This document shows positions 50,224 through 58,138 of a stretch of 64,000 bases of DNA, one piece after another. Below the pieces are notes generated by a model. The model did not search any database, was not told where the DNA came from, and worked only from the letters and a program-made list of their open reading frames with translations. How positions within the stretch are numbered: position 1 is the stretch's first letter; every line of letters starts with the position of its first letter. Location of the stretch: assembly GCA_036259835.1 (NCBI GenBank), contig DATABA010000031.1, positions 1 through 64,000 of the forward strand. Reading direction: 5' to 3'. Source of the stretch: JALYGK01 sp036259835 (GTDB lineage: Bacteria > Actinomycetota > UBA4738). Both the position numbers and the translations under genes were made by a program.

Positions 50224-50655
50224 ATGAACGGGTCCGTCGTGTCGATTCAACGTTGCCATGGCCGCGGAACGCCCATGGAACCGGTCCATGACGCCCTGCT
50301 CGAAGAGGGCGGCCTGGCCGGCGATGACCACTTCGAACCGCAGTCCATCCGGCAGCTGCTGCTGGCCGACGCCGAAGCGCTGGAGGCGTTGAGTCTCGCC
50401 CCCGGCGACATCCGGGAGAACCTGACCCTGAGAGGCGTCGGTGTCATGCAACTTCGCCCCGGCACCACGCTCGCCATCGGCGACGCGGAAGTCGAGATCA
50501 CCAAGGAGTGCACGCCGTGCCGGCGCATGGAGGATGTCCGCCCAGGGCTGATGCGACAGCTATCGGGCCGCCGCGGCATGTACGCGCGGGTGGTTTCCCC
50601 AGGGGCTATTCGCCCCGGTGACCCCGTGCGAATCGCCGAACCTGCCCTTCGATGA
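50224..50655 (+). CDS. MOSC-domain protein
   Basis: 143-aa MOSC (MoCo sulfurase C-terminal) domain protein, compact form. 'VVSIQRCHGRGTPMEPV', 'GLAGDDHF' and 'GDIRENLTLRGVGVMQL' are the conserved blocks and 'ITKECTPCRRMEDVRPGLM' holds the Cys region; 'RGMYARVVSPGAIRPGD' closes the domain. MOSC domains bind molybdenum cofactor or transfer sulfur. Its TGA overlaps the next ATG (ATGA). The frame extending upstream to 49657 is antisense to glycerate kinase. Confidence 0.85.
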   Translation: MNGSVVSIQRCHGRGTPMEPVHDALLEEGGLAGDDHFEPQSIRQLLLADAEALEALSLAPGDIRENLTLRGVGVMQLRPGTTLAIGDAEVEITKECTPCRRMEDVRPGLMRQLSGRRGMYARVVSPGAIRPGDPVRIAEPALR

Positions 50656-51488
50656 GCCCGCTCGACCGGACCTGGCTGCTGGGAACCGCTCGCGCCGAGC
50701 GAGAAGGCCTGGGGCGCACCATTCAGTACACCCCGCCGGACACGTGGGAACACGAAAGCCCGGCCGAGGGATGGAGGAACCGCGACATCGTTGCCCACCT
50801 CGCCGCGACCGACGTGGCGGCGGCCGCGGTGATCGCCGGCGAAACTCCGTCCGAGCTGGAGGAGTACACGAAGACGCTGAACGGCGAGCCGTTCTCGGTC
50901 AACGCGTTCAACGACTACTCGGTGCGAAAGCGGGCGAACGAGCCGTTTCGAGTCGTGGTTCGGGAATGGGGGCAGGCGGCGGACCTGTTCCTGGCGCGCG
51001 CAGGCAAGCTTTCAGAAGAGGACTGGTCCCAACGGAAGGTCGATTGGGTCGCGGGCCGAATCGGCGTTCCCTACCTGGTCCAGGAGCGGGTGGTCGAATG
51101 GTGGCTTCACGGCGAGGACATCCTGGCGGGGGGAGGGAATCCGCCGCGTCTGGAGCACGCTCCGATCTTCTGCGTGAACGACTTCGCCATTCGCCTGATC
51201 CCGTGGGCGTTGGGCTTGGCGGGCCACACCATTCGGGGCAAAAGCGTCAAGGTCGACCTGCACTCTGTCGGTGGCGGGTCGTGGCACTACGGACTGGCGC
51301 CGAGGGAGAGCCCTCCATCAGACAAGGTCCCCGACGCGATCATTCGCGGGCGGGCCTACGCGTTCGCGCTGGTTGCCGGCAGGAGGGCGTCGTACGAGTA
51401 CTACCTGGCCGAAGGTGAACTCCAGACGGCCGGCGACGACGCGCTCGCGGAACTTATTCTCCAGAACCTCAGAGCCTTCGCGGAGTGA
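50652..51488 (+). CDS. Maleylpyruvate isomerase/mycothiol-dependent DinB-like protein
   Basis: 278-aa protein of the mycothiol-dependent maleylpyruvate isomerase (MDMPI) family. 'ESPAEGWRNRDIVAHLAATD' (about residues 35-54) contains the first zinc His; 'QERVVEWWLHGEDILAGGG' (about 144-162) holds Glu and a second His. The C-terminal domain (about 170-278) is the SCP2-like/MDMPI_C region. Such proteins use mycothiol, the actinobacterial thiol; the substrate is unknown. It overlaps the MOSC gene (ATGA) and the TauE gene (GTGA). Confidence 0.84.
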   Translation: MSPLDRTWLLGTARAEREGLGRTIQYTPPDTWEHESPAEGWRNRDIVAHLAATDVAAAAVIAGETPSELEEYTKTLNGEPFSVNAFNDYSVRKRANEPFRVVVREWGQAADLFLARAGKLSEEDWSQRKVDWVAGRIGVPYLVQERVVEWWLHGEDILAGGGNPPRLEHAPIFCVNDFAIRLIPWALGLAGHTIRGKSVKVDLHSVGGGSWHYGLAPRESPPSDKVPDAIIRGRAYAFALVAGRRASYEYYLAEGELQTAGDDALAELILQNLRAFAE

Positions 51489-52267
51489 GGCCCCGCTCCC
51501 GCCGCCGAGACCTCATCGGCGCTGCGGGGGTCGGACTGCTTGCGGGGTTTCTCTCGGGACTGTTTGGAGTGGGTGGCGGAATCCTGATCGTCCCGGGACT
51601 CGTTCTGCTCATGCGGATGAATCAGCGGCTTGCGCATGGAACTTCGCTCGCCGCCATCGTCCCCATCGCCGTGGCCGGCGTCGCCGGGTACGCCCTGGCT
51701 GACGCGGTCGACTGGACGGCCGGCGCCCTGCTGATCGTGGGCGCCGCGGCGGGGACGGTGGTCGGAACGACAGCCCTCCGTGTCGTTCCCGAGAACTGGC
51801 TGAGAGCTCTGTTCGCGGCGTTTCTGGTTCTGGCCGCAGCGCGGCTGTTCCTTCCGGTCACACAGGCAATGGGCCGGGGAGCGATCGATCCAGGCGCCGT
51901 GATGGGGCTGGTCGGCATCGGCGTGTTGTCCGGAGCAGTGGCGGGGTTGCTCGGAGTTGGGGGCGGAATCGTCATCGTGCCCGCGCTGGTCCTGCTGTTC
52001 TCCCTGCCGGACCCGGTTGCCAAGGGGACGTCGCTCCTCGTCATCATCCCGACCGGCCTGATCGGGACTCTCAGCAACGTTCGAGCAAGAAACGCAAACC
52101 TCCCGGTGGCCGCGGTGGTCGGCGCGCTCGGAATCGTGTCGGCGTTCGGGGCGTCTCAGCTCTCAACGGTGCTTCCGGCGCGGCTATCGAGAATCCTCTT
52201 CGCGATCCTCCTTTTGGCGGTGGCCGCGCAGCTGTTGCTGCGGCTCAGACGCGGTGCGGCGAAGTAG
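51485..52267 (+). CDS. TauE/SafE-family membrane transporter
   Basis: 260-aa membrane protein made of two homologous halves, each with the family signature: 'GLFGVGGGILIVPGLVLLMR' (about residues 27-46) and 'GLLGVGGGIVIVPALVLLFS' (about 157-176). About eight TM segments. Members are putative exporters of sulfite, sulfoacetate or other sulfur/organic anions. GTG 51485 overlaps the preceding stop (GTGA). Together with MOSC and a mycothiol enzyme it suggests a sulfur- or thiol-related operon (inference). It ends with a 23-bp convergent overlap with sufU. Confidence 0.88.
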   Translation: MRPRSRRRDLIGAAGVGLLAGFLSGLFGVGGGILIVPGLVLLMRMNQRLAHGTSLAAIVPIAVAGVAGYALADAVDWTAGALLIVGAAAGTVVGTTALRVVPENWLRALFAAFLVLAAARLFLPVTQAMGRGAIDPGAVMGLVGIGVLSGAVAGLLGVGGGIVIVPALVLLFSLPDPVAKGTSLLVIIPTGLIGTLSNVRARNANLPVAAVVGALGIVSAFGASQLSTVLPARLSRILFAILLLAVAAQLLLRLRRGAAK

Positions 52268-52697
52268 CCGAAGAAGTTCCCGCTTCTGAAAGTGCTTCCT
52301 GAAACACATCCCAGGCCAGAACGGCGCACTTGATGCGTACCGGGTACTTCACCACGCCCTTGAGCGCGATCAGGTCGCCGAATTCCTCTTCGTCCGGGTC
52401 GGAGCCGCCCTGCATCATGCTTCGGAACTCTTCGGTCAGGAACGCCGCCTCGTCGACGGTCTTCCCCTTCACCGCTTCGGTCATCATCGAAGCGCTGGCC
52501 TGGCTGATCGAACATCCCTGGCCCTCGAACGTCACGTCGGCGACGCGGCCGTCGTCGAGGTGCGCGTGAACGGTGATCTCATCGCCGCACAGCGGATTGT
52601 TCTTGTGGCACGTGAGCTCGGCGCCCGGAAGGTCTCGCTTGTTCCGGGGGTTCTTGTAGTGGTCGAGGATGACCTCCTTGTAGAGGTCGTCAAGCAC
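52245..52697 (-). CDS. sufU: SufU, sulfurtransferase partner of SufS
   Basis: 150-aa zinc-dependent SufU protein. The zinc/sulfur site is visible: Cys and Asp in 'NNPLCGDEITVHAHL', Cys in 'EGQGCSISQASASMM' and Cys in 'VRIKCAVLAWDVFQEAL'. SufU accepts persulfide from SufS and passes it to the scaffold. GTG 52697 overlaps the sufS stop by 8 nt. The C-terminus runs into the convergent TauE gene (23-bp overlap). Last gene of the operon, as in other Actinobacteria and Firmicutes. Confidence 0.93.
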   Translation of the reverse strand: MLDDLYKEVILDHYKNPRNKRDLPGAELTCHKNNPLCGDEITVHAHLDDGRVADVTFEGQGCSISQASASMMTEAVKGKTVDEAAFLTEEFRSMMQGGSDPDEEEFGDLIALKGVVKYPVRIKCAVLAWDVFQEALSEAGTSSATSPHRV

Positions 52698-53940
52698 CGA
52701 AGATCCTTTCCGCCTTCTCCAGTCCCTTCATGAGGGCGTCGACGTCCGCAAGCGTGTTGTAGACGTAGAACGAGGCGCGGTTCGTCGCCGGAACCTCGAG
52801 GATCCGCATGAGCGGCTGCGCGCAGTGATGCCCCGCCCGAATGCACACCCCTTCCTGACCCAGGACCTGGGCGAGGTCGTGTGGGTGAATCTCCTTGAAC
52901 CAGAACGACACGGCGCCTCCGCGGTTCGCCGTGTCGGTGGGGCCGAAGACCTCGGCACCGGCTTCTGTCAACCGCTTGATGGCGTACGAGGCGAGCTCGT
53001 GCTCATGCTCTCTGACCGCGTCCATCCCGATCCGCTCCAGGTATTCGATGGCCGCGACCAAACCGATCTCCTGAGCGATGTTCATGGTCCCCGCCTCAAA
53101 CTTCCACGGCGGTTCCTTGAACGTCGAGCGGTCCGGCAGGACGTCCAAAATCATCTCTCCGCCGCCGAAGAACGGGTTCATCTCCTCGAGCAGCTCCAGT
53201 CGTCCGTACAGACCTCCGGACGCGGTCGGACCGAGCATCTTGTGTCCTGAGATGGTCAGGAAGTCGATGTCGAGCTCGGCGACGTTGACCGGACGGTGCG
53301 GGACGAGCTGGGCCCCATCCACGACGATCACGGCGCCAACGGCGTGCGCCGCCTCGGCGAGCTGCTTCAGGGGCGGCATCGTCCCGAGAACGTTCGAGTT
53401 CCCGGTAACGGAGACGATCTTCGTTCTATCCGTGATGAGCCCGTCCAGACCGGAGAGATCGAGCTCTCCTTCTTCGCCGAGGGGGATGAATTTCAGCGTC
53501 GCCCCGGTAGCGTGTGCTGCGAACTGCCAGGGGACGATGTTGGAGTGATGCTCGATCTCCGACAGAAGCACCTGGTCGCCTTCTCGAAGCACCTTCCGCC
53601 CCCACCCATGCGCCACCAGGTTGATCGACTCGGTGGTCCCTCGGTTGAACACGATGCACGAGGGGTCCGGCGCGCCGACGAACCGGGCCAGCGTCCCGCG
53701 CGCGGCTTCGTATCGAGCCGTGGCCTCCTCGGCGAGCTCGTACACGGCGCGGTGGACGTTCGCGTTGTATCGCTCGTAGAACTCCCGCTCGGCATCGAGC
53801 ACCTGACGGGGCTTCTGGGTGGTCGCCGCGCTGTCCAGGTAGACCAGCCGCTTGCCATGGAAGTCCTGCTGGAGGATGGGGAAATCGGCTTTGATTCGTT
53901 CGACGTCCAGCGCCCGCGACTGCTCGATGACCTTCGCCAT
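52690..53940 (-). CDS. sufS: SufS cysteine desulfurase (group II)
   Basis: 416-aa PLP enzyme that releases sulfur from cysteine. 'KRLVYLDSAATTQKPRQVLD' opens the domain, 'SEIEHHSNIVPWQ' has the catalytic His, 'LTISGHKMLGPTASGGLYG' the Schiff-base Lys, and 'EGVCIRAGHHCAQPLM' the active-site Cys in the group II context. ATG 53940 lies 23 nt after sufC with GGGAGG upstream. It acts with SufU and feeds the SufBCD scaffold. Confidence 0.95.
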   Translation of the reverse strand: MAKVIEQSRALDVERIKADFPILQQDFHGKRLVYLDSAATTQKPRQVLDAEREFYERYNANVHRAVYELAEEATARYEAARGTLARFVGAPDPSCIVFNRGTTESINLVAHGWGRKVLREGDQVLLSEIEHHSNIVPWQFAAHATGATLKFIPLGEEGELDLSGLDGLITDRTKIVSVTGNSNVLGTMPPLKQLAEAAHAVGAVIVVDGAQLVPHRPVNVAELDIDFLTISGHKMLGPTASGGLYGRLELLEEMNPFFGGGEMILDVLPDRSTFKEPPWKFEAGTMNIAQEIGLVAAIEYLERIGMDAVREHEHELASYAIKRLTEAGAEVFGPTDTANRGGAVSFWFKEIHPHDLAQVLGQEGVCIRAGHHCAQPLMRILEVPATNRASFYVYNTLADVDALMKGLEKAERIFGA

Positions 53941-53963
53941 GACCTAAAGCCTCCCGCTGAGCA

Positions 53964-54767
53964 CTAGCCTGCCACCGGCGCCGTCTCGATGCCAAGCTCC
54001 TTGCGGAGACCTTCGTAGCCCTTCTGCTCGAGCTCGTGAGCCAGCTCCGGCCCGCCGGACAGAACGATCCGGCCATCCATGAGCACGTGGATCTTGTCAG
54101 GAGTGATGTAGTTGAGAATCCGCTGGTAGTGGGTGATGAGGAGCACTCCGAGGCTTGGACCGATCAGCTGCTGCACACCACTCGCCACGGCCTTCAGCGA
54201 GTCGATGTCGAGCCCCGAATCGGTCTCGTCCAGGACTGCGATCTCGGGCTCCAGAACGGCGAGTTGGAGAATCTCGTTCTTCTTCTTCTCCCCGCCTGAG
54301 AAGCCCTGGTTCACGTACCGGTTGACCATCTGATCTTCGATGCCCAGGAGGTTCATCTTCTCCTTGAGGCGCTTGCGAAAGGCCAGCGCGGATGTCTGCT
54401 CGCCCTTCACCGAGTTGTAGGCGGAGCGAAGGAAGTTCACCACCGACACGCCAGGGATCTCGGTCGGATACTGGAAAGCCAGGAACAGCCCCATCTGCGC
54501 CCGCTGGTCGGGCCTCAGTCCGGTGACGTCCTGGCCCTTGAACAGGATCCGTCCGCCGGTGATTTCGTATCCCGGCCGGCCCATCAGGACGTTGGCCAGG
54601 GTCGACTTGCCGGACCCGTTTGGGCCCATGAGCGCGTGAACCTCACCCTGCCGGACGGTCAGGTCGATCCCCTTCAGGATCTGCTTACCCTCGACCTGAA
54701 CGTGGAGGTCTCTGATCTCCAGCGTCGCGGTGCCCGTTGCTTCCATCGCTTCGGCTTTCTGTGCCAC
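53964..54767 (-). CDS. sufC: SufC ATPase
   Basis: 267-aa ABC-type ATPase of the Suf scaffold. Walker A is 'GPNGSGKSTLANVLMG' (about residues 51-66), the signature 'GFSGGEKKKNEILQLAVLEP' and Walker B 'IAVLDETDSGLDIDSLKAV'. GTG 54767 immediately follows the Rieske stop and has GGAGGA upstream; ATG 54746 is possible. It works with SufD (and a SufB not seen here) to drive cluster assembly. Confidence 0.95.
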   Translation of the reverse strand: MAQKAEAMEATGTATLEIRDLHVQVEGKQILKGIDLTVRQGEVHALMGPNGSGKSTLANVLMGRPGYEITGGRILFKGQDVTGLRPDQRAQMGLFLAFQYPTEIPGVSVVNFLRSAYNSVKGEQTSALAFRKRLKEKMNLLGIEDQMVNRYVNQGFSGGEKKKNEILQLAVLEPEIAVLDETDSGLDIDSLKAVASGVQQLIGPSLGVLLITHYQRILNYITPDKIHVLMDGRIVLSGGPELAHELEQKGYEGLRKELGIETAPVAG

Positions 54768-55085
54768 TTATCTGTCCTCCAACTCGATCAGTATGGTGTC
54801 GGCTTCCACCTTCACTGGAAACGTCGCCACCGGAACCGTCGCCGGGAGGACGGTGGGCCGGCCGCTTCGAAGGTCGAACGTCGAGCCGTGTCGTGGGCAC
54901 TCGATGGTCTCGTCGTCAACGTCCACTTCTCCCTCGGAAAGCGACGCCTCCGCGTGGGAACAAATGTCGTCCACCGCGAGAAACTCGCCCCCGATGTTGG
55001 CAACGGCGATCTCAATTCGATCGACAACGAATCGCCGCGCCTCCCCTTCCGGGATCTCCGTGGTCTTGCCCACCTCACGCAGCAT
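54768..55085 (-). CDS. Rieske-type [2Fe-2S] ferredoxin in the suf operon
   Basis: 105-aa Rieske protein. The cluster ligands C-x-H and C-x2-H are in 'DDICSHAEASLSEGEV' and 'IECPRHGSTFDLRSG' (about residues 42-71). Actinobacterial suf operons carry such a gene between sufD and sufC; a role in electron supply is assumed. It overlaps sufD by 11 nt at its start and abuts sufC with no gap. Confidence 0.9.
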   Translation of the reverse strand: MLREVGKTTEIPEGEARRFVVDRIEIAVANIGGEFLAVDDICSHAEASLSEGEVDVDDETIECPRHGSTFDLRSGRPTVLPATVPVATFPVKVEADTILIELEDR

Positions 55086-56478
55086 GGCCGGCCTCGTCGT
55101 CTTTCTTCTCGAGCTCGTCCGCGATGGCCTGCTCGAGCCCCTGTCGCACCTCCGGCAGCGTCACCCGGTCGAGCACTTCCTGGAAGAATCCGAACACCAC
55201 CAGCCGTTCCGCCTCCTCGTACGGGATTCCCCGGCTCTGGATGTAGAACATCGTGTCCTCGTCGACGGGTCCGACGCTGGCGGCGTGTCCACACCGCACT
55301 GGATCGTTGGTCAGGATCTCCAGGTTCGGCACCGTGTGTGCCTTTGCCGTTTCGGAGAGCAGGATGTTCCGGTTCGTCTGGTACGCGTCGCACTTGTGAG
55401 CATCCCGCTGGATGATGACTGTGCCGGTATAGACCGCCCGAGACCGCCCCTTGAGGGCCCCCTTGTACAGCAGATCGCTCGCCGTTCGTGAACCCAGATG
55501 GTTCTGGATCGACCGGAAATCGAAGTGCTGATCCTCGTCGGCGAAGTAGAGACCGAGCATCTCGCTCGATCCGCCGTCGCCCTGCATCACGCTTTCGACT
55601 TCCGTGCGGGAAAGGCTCCCGCCGAACGCCACAACCAGAGAGCGCAGCTCCGCGTCGGGTGCGATGACGGCGTTCTGGACAGAAAGGTGGGTCACGCCGC
55701 GCCCCCAGTCCTGGAGTGAGACGTATCGGAGCTTCGACCCAGTTCCGAGATAGAGCTCCACGGCTGCGTCCGAAAGCACGCCTTCCAAGTCACGAGAGAC
55801 GTATCGATCGATGAAGGTCAGCTCGGCGCCCTCGCCCAACACGATGATCGTGTGGGGAAACACCGCGAGGCGGTCACGGTCCACGTATGTGAGCGTTTGC
55901 AACGGCAGCTCGACGTGCACGCCATCGGGAACGTGGACGAAGGTGCCGCCCGTGCGAAAGGCTGCGTGGAGCGCGGAGAACTTGCTCCTCCACGGAGCCA
56001 CTGCCTTGTGAAGGTGGGACTCGAGGCCGGAACTGTGCTGGCGAAGTGCTTCGTCTACCGACTGAAAAAGGACGCCCTTCGACGCTTCGGCCGGGTCGAG
56101 GTGGGCCGTAATGACCGACGAGTTGTGTTGGATGGCCAGCCCGGATCGCTCCCCTACCGCCCCCGCTGCCCCGAGAATCTCCGGCCGGACGTCGTCGAGG
56201 TTGGCGGCGGACGGCTCCTCTGCGTACGGAATGAAGGGGGTGAGATCCAGATCCCGAAGGTCCGTGTAGCGCCATTCCTCAGTTTCCGGCGAAGGCATCG
56301 GCATGGCCTCGAACTGTTCGAACGCTAAAGTCCGAACGCCGTCGACAGCGACGCGCTGGCCATCCGGGGACCAAGCTGTTGCGCCCCCCGCCTGCAGGGA
56401 AGGACCGGCGCCCTTCTTCGAGACGATTTCGGCGAGCGCTTCGCGCGTGAATCCGGTTGTCGTGGAAGTTTCGGCCAT
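55075..56478 (-). CDS. sufD: SufD scaffold protein
   Basis: 467-aa beta-helix protein of the SufBC2D complex. 'MPSPETEEWRYTDLRDLDL' (typical SufD N-region), 'CDAYQTNRNILLSETAKAHT' and 'CGHAASVGPVDEDTMFYIQS' (with the conserved His) with 'RGIPYEEAERLVVFGFFQEV' identify SufD rather than SufB, whose end has a different Cys/Glu pattern. ATG 56478 has GGGGGAT just upstream. No sufB gene precedes it: the next gene upstream is the divergent DNA ligase. It is therefore first gene of this operon. Confidence 0.93.
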   Translation of the reverse strand: MAETSTTTGFTREALAEIVSKKGAGPSLQAGGATAWSPDGQRVAVDGVRTLAFEQFEAMPMPSPETEEWRYTDLRDLDLTPFIPYAEEPSAANLDDVRPEILGAAGAVGERSGLAIQHNSSVITAHLDPAEASKGVLFQSVDEALRQHSSGLESHLHKAVAPWRSKFSALHAAFRTGGTFVHVPDGVHVELPLQTLTYVDRDRLAVFPHTIIVLGEGAELTFIDRYVSRDLEGVLSDAAVELYLGTGSKLRYVSLQDWGRGVTHLSVQNAVIAPDAELRSLVVAFGGSLSRTEVESVMQGDGGSSEMLGLYFADEDQHFDFRSIQNHLGSRTASDLLYKGALKGRSRAVYTGTVIIQRDAHKCDAYQTNRNILLSETAKAHTVPNLEILTNDPVRCGHAASVGPVDEDTMFYIQSRGIPYEEAERLVVFGFFQEVLDRVTLPEVRQGLEQAIADELEKKDDEAGHAA

Positions 56479-56534
56479 GATCCCCCGACGGCCGGCTCTG
56501 GGATTGATTCGTTGACGTCCGCGCCGCTGGATTA

Positions 56535-56561
56535 ATTCTATCAATTAGGTAGGAATTACCT
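56535..56561 (-). promoter_or_regulatory. Candidate suf promoter and operator
   Basis: On the minus strand TAGAAT (56535-56540) is a likely -10 box, about 57 nt before the sufD ATG. Immediately upstream is a perfect inverted repeat, AGGTA-N5-TACCT (56547-56561), covering the spacer and the start of the -35 region, where a repressor would block RNA polymerase. Its right half contains the GAATTACCT element also found upstream of erpA. The regulator (Rrf2/SufR type) is not in the window. Confidence 0.5.
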
Positions 56562-56581
56562 TGGTGGTTGCTGCGGTCTCG

Positions 56582-56587
56582 CACAAT
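56582..56587 (+). promoter_or_regulatory. Candidate -10 box (CACAAT) for leaderless ligase mRNA
   Basis: CACAAT ends exactly 7 nt before GTG 56594, the start chosen by alignment to Mycobacterium LigB. No ribosome site precedes that GTG. The first base departs from TAnnnT. Confidence 0.4.
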
Positions 56588-56593
56588 CACTAC

Positions 56594-58111
56594 GTGCTGC
56601 TTCAGGAGATCGCCGATACGTCCGCTGGGGTTGCCTCCACCCGATCCCGGCTGGCCAAGATCGAGCGGCTGGCGGACTGCCTTCGCCAGCTCCGCCCGGA
56701 GGAAGTTCCCATCGCAGTCGCTTATCTGGCTGGCGAGCTTCCCCAGGGATCGATCGGCATCGGGTGGGCGTCTCTCCGCGACCTTCCGCCACCGGCCCGG
56801 ACGCCGACGCTCGAATTGCTCGAGGTCGATGCCACGCTGCGGCGCGTACAGGCGACCACCGGGACAGGATCGCAAGCCGCGAGGCGCCAGCAGCTGCATG
56901 GGATGTTCGGGCGAGCCACCGACGACGAACGCAAATTCCTGACCGGACTTCTGCTCGGTGAGCTCAGGCAGGGCGCGTTGGAAGGCGTGATGGTCGAAGC
57001 GGTCGCCAGGGCGGCCGGCCTTCCCGGCTCGGATGTCCGAAGAGCCGCGATGCTGGCCGGCGATCTCGGCCCCGTGGCCGAAGCGGCCGTCGCGAAAGGG
57101 GCACAGGGACTGGCTCGGTTCCGCCTGACCGTCCTGCGACCGATCCAGCCGATGCTGGCGCACTCCGCCGATAGTCTCCAGGATGCGCTCTCCCGAACCC
57201 GAGCCGCCGCGGTCGAGTGGAAGTTCGACGGCGCCCGCGTCCAGGTTCATCGGCTCGGCGGCGAGGTGCGGGCGTTCACCCGGAACCTCGCCGACATGAC
57301 GGATCGCGTTCCCGAAGTCGTCCAGGCCGTCGCGGCGCTGCCGGTCGAGTCGATCGTGTTGGACGGAGAGGCGATCGCGCTTCACGGCGATGGCCGGCCC
57401 CATCCCTTTCAGGACACGATGAGCCGGTTCGGAACACAAGTGCCGGAGCAACAGCTGGCGAAAGTCCGGCTCTCCGCGTTCTTCTTCGACTGCCTTCATC
57501 TCAATGGAGAGGATCTGATCGACCGACCGACGACCGAGCGGTTCGAGGCGCTGCGCGCCGCGGTGCCGGACGAAGTGTTGATTCCGCGAATCGTCCCGCA
57601 CGATCCGACCGAGGCGGAGCCTTTCTTCGACCGGGCGCTCCAACAGGGGCACGAGGGCGTGATGGTGAAGGCGCTCGACGCACCGTACGAAGCGGGACGG
57701 CGCGGTGCGAGCTGGCTGAAAGTGAAGCGCGCCAAGACGCTCGACCTGGTGATCCTGGCCGCAGAGTGGGGGCACGGCCGCCGTCACAAGTGGCTGAGCA
57801 ACCTACATCTGGGCGCACAGGATCCCGCGTCGGGTCAGTTCGTCATGCTCGGGAAGACCTTCAAGGGAATGACCGATCAGATGCTGACATGGCAGACCGA
57901 GCGACTGCTCGAGCTCGAAACACATCGCGACAGCTACACGGTCTACGTTCAACCGGAGATCGTGGTGGAGGTGGCCTTCGATGGGCTCCAGCGGAGCACC
58001 CGGTATCCCGCTGGCCTGGCGCTCCGGTTCGCCCGGATCAAGGGATATCGGCCAGACAAGCGTCCCGAGGAGGCAGACACCATCGAAACCGTCCGCGCGC
58101 TGGCCGGCTGA
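56594..58111 (+). CDS. ligB: ATP-dependent DNA ligase (LigB type)
   Basis: 505-aa ligase, close to the length of Mycobacterium LigB. The nucleotidyl-lysine motif is 'AVEWKFDGARVQVHRLGG' (Lys about residue 209); 'SIVLDGEAIAL', 'FFFDCLHLNGEDLI', 'GHEGVMVKALDAPYEAGRRG' and 'SWLKVKRAKTLDLVILAAEW' are motifs III-V; an OB-fold domain with 'VVEVAFDGLQRSTRYPAGLA' follows. The N-terminal domain resembles LigB's from its first residues, with 'LLQEIADTSAGVASTRSRLA' at 2-21, which fixes GTG 56594 rather than TTG 56561. Used in repair alongside the replicative NAD ligase. Confidence 0.92.
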   Translation: MLLQEIADTSAGVASTRSRLAKIERLADCLRQLRPEEVPIAVAYLAGELPQGSIGIGWASLRDLPPPARTPTLELLEVDATLRRVQATTGTGSQAARRQQLHGMFGRATDDERKFLTGLLLGELRQGALEGVMVEAVARAAGLPGSDVRRAAMLAGDLGPVAEAAVAKGAQGLARFRLTVLRPIQPMLAHSADSLQDALSRTRAAAVEWKFDGARVQVHRLGGEVRAFTRNLADMTDRVPEVVQAVAALPVESIVLDGEAIALHGDGRPHPFQDTMSRFGTQVPEQQLAKVRLSAFFFDCLHLNGEDLIDRPTTERFEALRAAVPDEVLIPRIVPHDPTEAEPFFDRALQQGHEGVMVKALDAPYEAGRRGASWLKVKRAKTLDLVILAAEWGHGRRHKWLSNLHLGAQDPASGQFVMLGKTFKGMTDQMLTWQTERLLELETHRDSYTVYVQPEIVVEVAFDGLQRSTRYPAGLALRFARIKGYRPDKRPEEADTIETVRALAG

Positions 58112-58138
58112 GCCGGGCCGAATATCCTTCGAGTGATC

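Noticed and set aside
56279..57787. 502-codon minus-strand frame opposite the DNA ligase
   Set aside because: Ligase motifs on the plus strand are unmistakable; the antisense product has no recognisable feature.
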